NCBI GenBank assembly: GCA_031277995.1
Contig: JAITLH010000168.1
Coordinates: 1 to 6,567 of the forward strand
Reading direction: 5' to 3'
Length of the DNA stretch: 6,567 nt
DNA from: Deltaproteobacteria bacterium
GTDB taxonomy: Bacteria; Desulfobacterota; Desulfarculia; Adiutricales; Adiutricaceae
A model generated the notes under the pieces. It made no database searches. It was not told the origin of the DNA and worked only from the letters and a program-made list of their open reading frames with translations. Below, in pieces: positions 1 to 3,990 of this stretch. The number at the start of each line of letters is the position of its first letter. Position 1 is the stretch's first letter. The translations under genes were made by a program, and so were the position numbers.

Positions 1-138
1 AAGTTCTCCGTTGGGTGACTGGAAATAGCCAACGCGTATGACCTCGGGGTCGGCCGCCAAAACCGGCCTGGCCAGCCCAATTAAAAAAATGGCCGCGATG
101 GCCACTATGGCCAATAAGGACATATTTAGGTTTTTCAT
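1..138 (-). CDS. ABC transporter substrate-binding protein, NitT/TauT type (N-terminal part only)
   Basis: Only the first 46 codons are in the window; the gene runs off the left edge. The ATG at 136-138 has an AGGAG ribosome binding site at 145-149, 6 nt upstream. The product opens with a clear Sec signal peptide: a short polar start (KNLN), a hydrophobic core at residues 6-23 and a small-residue cleavage site around VLA-AD (residues 26-30). The mature start, DPEVIRVGYFQSPNGEL, has the RVGYF beta-strand typical of TauA/SsuA/NrtA-like periplasmic binding proteins, which deliver sulfonates, nitrate, pyrimidines or similar small anions to an inner-membrane permease. The neighbouring permease at 557-1513 is of the matching class, so they are probably partners, although this gene has its own promoter. 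The ligand cannot be told from this fragment. The family call is fairly firm and the substrate unknown. Confidence 0.8.
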   Translation of the reverse strand, partial: MKNLNMSLLAIVAIAAIFLIGLARPVLAADPEVIRVGYFQSPNGEL

Positions 139-161
139 CTTAAACTCCTAAATTTAAAGAT

Positions 162-190
162 AATATATATTCAAAGAAACAAAATGTCAA
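162..190 (-). promoter_or_regulatory. sigma70-type promoter of the substrate-binding protein gene
   Basis: On the minus strand there is a perfect -35 box TTGACA (185-190), a 17-nt spacer and a -10 box TATATT (162-167, 5/6 to consensus). Transcription would start near 155, only a few bases before the AGGAG ribosome binding site at 145-149, giving a leader of under 20 nt. This implies that the gene is transcribed independently of the permease upstream. Boxes and spacing are seen directly; activity is inferred. Confidence 0.75.
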
Positions 191-201
191 TAAAATCAAC
201 C

Positions 202-214
202 AAACGTGACGTTT
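202..214. promoter_or_regulatory. 13-bp palindrome next to the -35 box, possible operator
   Basis: AAACGT-G-ACGTTT is a perfect inverted repeat with a single central base. It ends 11 bp upstream of the -35 box of the substrate-binding gene, with its centre near -53. Position and symmetry suit an activator or dimeric regulator site, but no known consensus is recognised and a chance palindrome is possible. Confidence 0.35.
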
Positions 215-500
215 TTATCAATATCTTTTGGCAAATTAAACCGCCCAATTGGTTTGATTGCCTTAAATCAGGCCAGGCCATTGGCCCCCGGTTTTCTCGA
301 CCAGGGCGGCCCTTTTTTGCCCCCGACCGGAAACGGCCGTTTTGGCCCCCTAGGGCCCTTCCAAACGCTTGGCCGCTACCACCCTAGCCACCCCTCTTTC
401 AAAACGCGGCCCAGGGCCCTTTTTGACCGATTACGGGTCCTATCCAGAGGGGGTCACTGGTCCCTTTTGGTTAAGATCGCTCCCTATCCCGGCCTGACCA

Positions 501-523
501 AGGCCGGCCAAGGCCGGCCAAGC
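501..523. repeat. short tandem repeat, 10-bp unit AAGGCCGGCC
   Basis: Two exact tandem copies of AAGGCCGGCC (501-510, 511-520) are followed by a partial third (AAG). The run begins about 35 bp beyond the permease stop. It is the densest part of the GGCC-rich spacer and could arise by replication slippage; no function can be assigned. Confidence 0.7.
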
Positions 524-555
524 CCTACCTGGCCTGGGCCCGGGGCCCCAGGGCT
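521..555 (-). terminator. GC-rich hairpin directly after the permease stop
   Basis: AGCCCT (521-526) pairs with AGGGCT (550-555), and CCTGGG (533-538) with CCCAGG (547-552), giving GC-rich nested arms immediately 3' of the permease stop codon (557-559). There is no T-run on the minus-strand side, so it is not a standard intrinsic terminator. It may protect the mRNA 3' end or slow polymerase. In the plus direction it is followed only by CTTTTAC. Confidence 0.3.
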
Positions 556-556
556 T

Positions 557-1513
557 TTACTTATCTATCCAGGGGGAGACCCGGCCAATGACTTTCCTAA
601 GGATTAGGTCCATGAAAAGGGCGATGAAGCCCATGAGGATGACGCCGGAAAAAACGATGTCGTTTCGCAAAAACTTGGAAGCGTCCAGGACCAGCCAGCC
701 CAACCCCGAGACGGCCGCGACCATCTCGGCGGCCACCAAGGTGGCGTAGGCCAGGCCCACCGAGGTCCTAAAGCCGGTCAAAATATCCGGCAGGCATGAT
801 GGGAGCACCACGTGAAAAAGAAGCTTGGCCCCGCCCGCTCCCAGGGATCTGGCCACCCTCAGGCGGTCCTGGGGGATCTTTTGAACGCTGAATATAATGC
901 CAATCAAAAGGGGGGCGAAGGCGCTTAGAAAGAGAAGGGTGACCTTGGATTCGTCGCCAATGCCCAAAAACAGTATCAGGAGCGTGTAATAGGCCAGAGG
1001 CGGCAAGGGACGGTAGAATTCTATGATGGGGTCGATGATGGCCCGTATGAGTCTTGACGATCCGGCCGCGAGGCCCATGGGCACGGCCACCAAAAGGGAG
1101 GCCCCCAGAGCCAAAAATAGCCTTCTCAGGCTCACCAGGATATGGCTTACTAGGGTCTGCCCCTTATAGCCGTCTTGACAAAGTTCCGCGAAAGCCGACC
1201 AAACGGCTTTGGGCGAGGGCAAAAAAGCCGGGTTAACCAGCCTTAGCCATGAAACCAAGCACCAAACGAGAAAGATGACCATGACCGTCGAAGTGGAAAC
1301 CAGCGGATAAAACCAAGGCCCCCTCGCGGCTTTTCGTTTGGACGCCTTTTCGGGCCCGCTTTTGGAACCTTCGCTTGTGGACCTGGCGCTTTCGGTCCCA
1401 TGGCTTTTGGCCTGGCCGCTCGGGGCCAGGGAACCGCCATAAACGCTTTCCTTTAAGGGAAGGGTTTGGGTTGCTTCGACTTGGCCCGTTGGGGTTTTTT
1501 GGGACGCTGGCAT
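557..1513 (-). CDS. ABC transporter permease, TauC/SsuC-like (NitT/TauT family)
   Basis: Inner-membrane permease subunit of a NitT/TauT-type importer (318 aa from the ATG at 1511-1513). About six membrane segments are visible: roughly residues 68-92, 122-150, 160-186, 191-210, 248-268 and 286-304 (numbered from the TTG one codon upstream). The cytoplasmic EAA-type loop that contacts the ATPase is clear at about 221-247 (VARSLGAGGAKLLFHVVLP, then the CLPDILTGFR stretch), followed by the family-typical AAEMVAAVSGLGWLV. The first ~65 residues are an extra hydrophilic Ser/Gly/Lys/Glu-rich tail before the first membrane segment, making it longer than the usual 250-280 aa. AGGGG (1525-1529) lies 11 nt before the ATG and 8 nt before the alternative TTG at 1514-1516, so either may be used. 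It is the only gene on its transcript in view; the binding-protein gene follows under its own promoter. The substrate cannot be inferred. Confidence 0.88.
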   Translation of the reverse strand: MPASQKTPTGQVEATQTLPLKESVYGGSLAPSGQAKSHGTESARSTSEGSKSGPEKASKRKAARGPWFYPLVSTSTVMVIFLVWCLVSWLRLVNPAFLPSPKAVWSAFAELCQDGYKGQTLVSHILVSLRRLFLALGASLLVAVPMGLAAGSSRLIRAIIDPIIEFYRPLPPLAYYTLLILFLGIGDESKVTLLFLSAFAPLLIGIIFSVQKIPQDRLRVARSLGAGGAKLLFHVVLPSCLPDILTGFRTSVGLAYATLVAAEMVAAVSGLGWLVLDASKFLRNDIVFSGVILMGFIALFMDLILRKVIGRVSPWIDK

Positions 1514-1671
1514 CAATTGTCTTTCCCCTACGGCCTTTTTGGGGGCAAAAACGAAAAAAAGGCCATGGGAGGGTTAGTTCCCATGGCCTTCCAAAATTAT
1601 GAAACAGCCTATCGGTTGATTTTCGACTTAGAATTTTTGGCCCTTTCGCCCATAAGGGCGATTAAGCTTCG
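1514..1671 (-). promoter_or_regulatory. attenuator-like 5' leader of the permease gene
   Basis: About 155 nt separate the predicted transcription start (near 1671) from the permease start codon. In order, the leader RNA contains a TCGCCC/GGGCGA hairpin with a 4-nt loop (1646-1661), a CCAAAAATT stretch (1632-1640), a block shared with another leader (1599-1623), AATTTTGG (1591-1598) and a strong intrinsic terminator (1554-1590). CCAAAAATT can pair, with one bulged A, with AATTTTGG, which abuts the 5' arm of the terminator, so an alternative fold is possible. An 18-codon reading frame (1528-1584) starts inside the terminator stem and its stop overlaps the permease AGGGG. This layout suits transcription attenuation. 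No known riboswitch class is recognised. Confidence 0.45.
1554..1590 (-). terminator. intrinsic terminator inside the permease leader
   Basis: A perfect 12-bp stem (AAGGCCATGGGA at 1559-1570, its complement at 1579-1590) encloses an 8-nt loop. On the minus strand it is followed by a run of seven T (1554-1560) and then CGTTTTTG. It lies about 40 bp before the permease start and downstream of the permease promoter, so it would stop most permease transcripts unless an alternative fold or bound factor prevents it. It would also stop read-through from the gene at 1920-2996. Confidence 0.8.
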
Positions 1672-1677
1672 GTGAAA

Positions 1678-1706
1678 AAACTACCAGAAAGAGTTTTTTT
1701 TGTCAA
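1678..1706 (-). promoter_or_regulatory. probable sigma70-type promoter of the permease gene
   Basis: On the minus strand there is a perfect -35 TTGACA (1701-1706), then an A-tract and a total spacer of 17 nt to TAGTTT (1678-1683), a weak -10 (3/6). Flanking poly-A/T tracts could act as an UP-like or bendable element. A strong -35 with a poor -10 often marks a regulated promoter. The predicted start is near 1671. Confidence 0.55.
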
Positions 1707-1732
1707 GCGTTCTTTTTTTGCTTTTTTTTATT

Positions 1733-1757
1733 TTGGATATTTGAAAACCATATCCAA
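1733..1757. promoter_or_regulatory. 8-bp inverted repeat upstream of the permease promoter, possible regulator site
   Basis: TTGGATAT (1733-1740) and ATATCCAA (1750-1757) are exact inverted copies around a 9-nt centre. The site lies about 27 bp upstream of the -35 box, centred near -74. That distance and the interrupted-palindrome form suit a LysR-type or other dimeric activator, but no specific consensus is recognised. On the minus strand it is followed by A-rich DNA, so it is not a terminator for transcripts arriving from the right. Confidence 0.4.
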
Positions 1758-1825
1758 GGCCCGGCCATGACCTTAACCGACGAAATACCTCCCGGGCCAT
1801 AAAACCCAGCCATGGTTTAAACAAA

Positions 1826-1839
1826 GGTCGGTACCGACC
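1826..1839 (-). terminator. 14-bp perfect palindrome followed by T-rich DNA, possible weak terminator
   Basis: GGTCGGTACCGACC is a perfect palindrome. As minus-strand RNA it can form a 5-bp stem with a GUAC loop, followed by TTTGTTT. It lies about 80 bp beyond the stop of the two-module gene and is the best terminator candidate for it, though the stem is short. It could instead be a protein-binding site. Confidence 0.3.
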
Positions 1840-1869
1840 CTAGCCGAGCTAGGCCCGGGCCTTGGGGCG

Positions 1870-1909
1870 ATAAGCCTGGCCCGGGGGTCTATAAGCCTGG
1901 CCCGGGGGT
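1870..1909. repeat. 19-bp direct repeat just after the two-module gene
   Basis: ATAAGCCTGGCCCGGGGGT occurs exactly at 1870-1888 and again at 1891-1909, separated by CT (21-bp period). A related palindrome, AGGCCCGGGCCT, lies at 1851-1862. The repeats begin about 10 bp beyond the stop codon. Their CCCGGG cores allow alternative hairpins. No function is known. Confidence 0.7.
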
Positions 1910-1919
1910 GGGGACTTTT

Positions 1920-2996
1920 TCATTTTTCGCTTTTGGCCTTGGGCAAACCCCTTTTCTTTTTGGGACGTTTGCCCTTAAGCTCAAAAAGGGCCTTTTCAAA
2001 CGTTTCCTCGGATAATAAGCCACCCTTCTCGGAGCGGGGTTGTTTTTCCCTAAAGGCGGCCAAAGCGGTTTCCATATCCCAGTCCGGGGAGCCATCGGGA
2101 TGGCTCAATTCCCAGATTCGGTCCCAAATTAAGGCACAAACGCGGGCCATTCCCATGATCTTGCCTTGGACATAGCCCACGACAAAAAATTCCGGCCAGC
2201 CTTTATCCAATGGACCCAGTTCTTTCCTGCACTTCCAACGCTTTTTTTCAGGGCGTTGTGAAAGCGCCTCCCTAACCAAGTTCCTTATCCACTCGCGGAA
2301 TCGTTGGCCATACTCCTTTAAGTCGAAAAGGTCCATAAAATGCCCAAAATCCTTGTCGGCGGCCATAAAAAAATCCCAAGAATGCTCTTTGAGTTTCACG
2401 ACGACCCCAAATTCCGTTTGACCATTAATAACGATTTTTTCGTTTGCGCCTAGAAGACCTACGCTCCCTTGAATTGGACCCCTATCTTCCCGCCATATTT
2501 TTGGAAGGCCAATCGTTTCTTCAATTTGGATTTTTCCCGTCGTTGAAACCCTTTTCTTTTTGGGCCTTTTGGCCTTAAGCTCAATTAGGGCCTTTTCAAT
2601 CAATTCCTCCGCCACCAAGGAAAAAGTCTCTGACTTGGACTTATCTTTCCTAAAGGCATCCAAAGCGGTTTCAATGTCCCAGTCCGGCGATCCCTCGACC
2701 TGGGATATGGCCCAGCCCTTGGCCAAGCCTTCGAGATAGCCCTTAACGTATCCCTCGACAAAGCCTTCCGGCCAGTAAATAGAATCCCAGTCCTCATGTT
2801 TTTGACCGCAAACCATGGCTTTTTTTACCAACTTTTCAAAGCGCTCGCGGGTTTTTTGGTCAAACTCATCTAAGTAAAAAATATCCAAATAATGCACGAG
2901 ACTTTGGTCGCCATTTAAATAAAAATCATATGGATGTTGTTTAAGTATCACCTTAAACTCTAATGTTGTTTTACAATCATCCAATGGCATAGCCAT
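1920..2996 (-). CDS. hypothetical protein with two tandem copies of an unknown module
   Basis: A 358-aa soluble-looking protein of no family I recognise. The start is set at ATG 2994-2996 because GGAGGG (3001-3006) lies 4 nt upstream; a second ATG two codons on (2990) is also well placed. The open frame continues upstream to 3158, but that part has no ribosome binding site and starts with TTG. The protein is an internal duplication: residues ~13-149 and ~195-349 share EF-V/K openings, H(Y/F)(L/M)D(I/L)F, a Lys/Arg-rich helix, WPE-F-V-GY, GSPDWD-ETAL-AFR, EE--EKAL-ELK and an identical KRPKKKR. Copy 1 has glycines every four residues (EGFVEGYVKGYLEGLAKG), a helix-packing pattern also seen in the tails of some Rpn/PD-(D/E)XK-type proteins, but no nuclease motif is seen. 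There is no signal peptide or membrane segment. It has its own strong promoter and stands alone. The gene is convincing; its function is unknown. Confidence 0.75.
   Translation of the reverse strand: MAMPLDDCKTTLEFKVILKQHPYDFYLNGDQSLVHYLDIFYLDEFDQKTRERFEKLVKKAMVCGQKHEDWDSIYWPEGFVEGYVKGYLEGLAKGWAISQVEGSPDWDIETALDAFRKDKSKSETFSLVAEELIEKALIELKAKRPKKKRVSTTGKIQIEETIGLPKIWREDRGPIQGSVGLLGANEKIVINGQTEFGVVVKLKEHSWDFFMAADKDFGHFMDLFDLKEYGQRFREWIRNLVREALSQRPEKKRWKCRKELGPLDKGWPEFFVVGYVQGKIMGMARVCALIWDRIWELSHPDGSPDWDMETALAAFREKQPRSEKGGLLSEETFEKALFELKGKRPKKKRGLPKAKSEK
1950..2414 (-). repeat. second copy of the duplicated module (C-terminal)
   Basis: Encodes residues ~195-349 of the protein. It matches the first copy in order, with insertions of about 8 residues before the WPE motif and 8 before GSPDWD. 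The 3' third still matches copy 1 at DNA level: from 1950 and from 2550, both strands of evidence read CTTTTCTTTTTGGG followed by further near-identity, exactly 600 bp apart. Confidence 0.8.
2550..2960 (-). repeat. first copy of the duplicated module (N-terminal)
   Basis: Encodes residues ~13-149. It aligns with the second copy over its full length. The period is 200 residues in the C-terminal half and 182 at the N-terminal edge because the second copy carries insertions. A 43-residue linker (from VSTTGK to NGQT) joins the two copies. Confidence 0.8.
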
Positions 2997-3257
2997 ACTA
3001 CCCTCCGGCGTAACGCGTTTATTAAATCGGCCCCAACGTTTCAAAGCTTTTGAAACCAAGGTTACTTTATCGTAAACCCATGGGCCACGCTCGGCTGAGC
3101 CTCTGGCCGTTCCCGAAATTTTACAAAAAGGGCGAAGATTTCGGCTAACCGGCGCCAAGATCGAACTTAGGTTAAGGGTTTTTGGGTTTAGGCCTTAGCG
3201 AAAAGCGAGATTTTTCAAGCCCATGAAAAACCGCGCCTATCGCTTGATTTAATGAGT
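2997..3257 (-). promoter_or_regulatory. long 5' leader of the two-module gene
   Basis: About 260 nt lie between the predicted transcription start (near 3257) and the chosen start codon. Its beginning holds a block (3223-3250) matching the permease leader and a perfect 7-bp hairpin TTTTTCA/TGAAAAA with a 6-nt loop (3211-3230). A 9-codon reading frame starting at the ATG in that hairpin has no ribosome binding site. No terminator is seen. If translation began at the TTG near 3158, about 160 nt of this would be coding instead. Confidence 0.4.
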
Positions 3258-3263
3258 GTTTTA

Positions 3264-3291
3264 ACTATAACTCATTTATTTATTTTGTCAA
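3264..3291 (-). promoter_or_regulatory. strong sigma70-type promoter of the two-module gene
   Basis: On the minus strand there is a perfect -35 TTGACA (3286-3291), a 16-nt AT-rich spacer and -10 TATAGT (3264-3269, 5/6). The predicted start is near 3257. Like the permease promoter, it begins GCTTGACAAAA or close to it. This is the best-matching promoter in the window. Confidence 0.75.
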
Positions 3292-3300
3292 GCCCAAAAA

Positions 3301-3868
3301 ACTGGCCTCCGGTCAAACCAACAAATCCCATTGAGCCATTCAGCCATTGGTTACTTATAAAATTTTCGTTCATTCGTTAGGGCTTTGCGCCATAGCCATG
3401 GCCCATAAGAATGGGGAAAACCCAACCAAGCGTGAATTATACTCTCGGGAGCTCGTGAAAATGGCTGGCGTTTTTTAAGCGCGATAGTGATTCGGTATAG
3501 AACGATCCTTGAATTCTCCCATCCGACCTAAGCGATGGGCCAAAGGGGGAGTTTAATACGAGCGCCGTCTCTTTAAAGGAGCGAGCGGCTAAAGCCGCGT
3601 TGGGACGCGCCCCCCCGTTAGAAACAGCGCTTGATACCCTGCTTGATACCTTGGATAAAATCGCCCGCGAAACGCGCGAGGCTGGCCTACCTACCGAAAA
3701 AAATCAATAAATACACAAGTTTAAGCGAATCAGACCTACTTTCCATAATGGGTAATAAGTTAACTTATGTCGTTTGGGAGCCATATGGCCCTTGGCTTTT
3801 GTCTCATTTGTTTAGCCTGGGCGGCTACGGGAATTTAATCTCGCGAAGGGCGATCCTCGATTTAAAGC
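3301..3868. other. 568-bp gene-poor region
   Basis: No complete gene with a start codon and ribosome binding site is found on either strand. Contents seen: an 8-bp tandem repeat (CATTGAGC, CATTCAGC, CATTGG at 3329-3350), a possible coding remnant (3513-3710), a CCCATC/GATGGG inverted repeat (3518-3539), a GCGGCT/AGCCGC hairpin (3585-3598) and a direct repeat GCTTGATACC at 3629-3638 and 3641-3650. A plus-strand open frame from 3631 runs on into DNA antisense to dnaK and is not credible. Confidence 0.6.
3513..3710 (+). pseudogene. possible remnant of a plus-strand gene (65 codons, no start)
   Basis: The frame is open from just after a TGA (3510-3512) to TAA (3708-3710). Its second half reads like a genuine amphipathic helix: SLKERAAKAALGRAPP, then ETALDTLLDTLDKIARETRE, then AGLPTEKNQ. 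There is no ATG, GTG or ribosome binding site near its start, so it would be the C-terminal end of a gene that lost its front. No family is recognised. The opposite strand is also open here, so the coding reading is uncertain. It would be the only plus-strand gene trace in the window, and the bidirectional terminator at 3869-3900 lies 158 bp downstream of it. Confidence 0.3.
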
Positions 3869-3900
3869 AAAAAAAACCGGCCCTTGGGCCGGTTTTTTTT
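3869..3900 (-). terminator. bidirectional intrinsic terminator after dnaK
   Basis: Eight A, CCGGCC, a CTTG loop, GGCCGG and eight T form an almost perfectly symmetric terminator that works on paper in both directions. On the minus strand it ends the dnaK transcript 90 bp past the stop codon. On the plus strand it would close off any transcript from 3301-3868. It separates dnaK from any dnaJ, which is not in the window. Confidence 0.9.
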
Positions 3901-3990
3901 GGTTGGGTTTGGGGGGCCATAATCCCAGGGCGAGCGTCCGGTGGGACGAACGGGCCCTGGGTTAATGGGTCAGGATCCGGGGAAAAACGG

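Larger units (their letters stand above)
139..556. other. 418-bp spacer between permease and binding-protein genes, GGCC-rich
   Basis: No credible gene is seen on either strand. The left quarter (139-240) is AT-rich and holds the promoter, palindrome and ribosome binding site of the binding-protein gene. The rest is GC-rich and contains 18 GGCC tetranucleotides, all between 271 and 546. A plus-strand reading frame runs open across 206-607, but it is proline/glycine-rich, has no ribosome binding site and overlaps the permease 3' end antisense, so it is taken as a by-product of composition. Confidence 0.7.

Noticed and set aside
206..607. Plus-strand open frame of 133 codons
   Set aside because: It is Pro/Gly-rich from GGCC-dense DNA, lacks a ribosome binding site and runs antisense into the permease 3' end.
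1514..1671. Known riboswitch (TPP, SAM, guanidine-I) upstream of the permease
   Set aside because: Considered because these control related transporters, but none of their conserved core sequences could be recognised by eye; a covariance search was not possible here.
1870..1909. Start of a CRISPR array
   Set aside because: Only two 19-bp copies separated by 2 bp; no spacers and no cas genes.
2997..3158. Upstream extension of the two-module gene by 54 codons
   Set aside because: It would start with TTG without a ribosome binding site, does not resemble either module, and the ATG at 2996 has a good GGAGGG.
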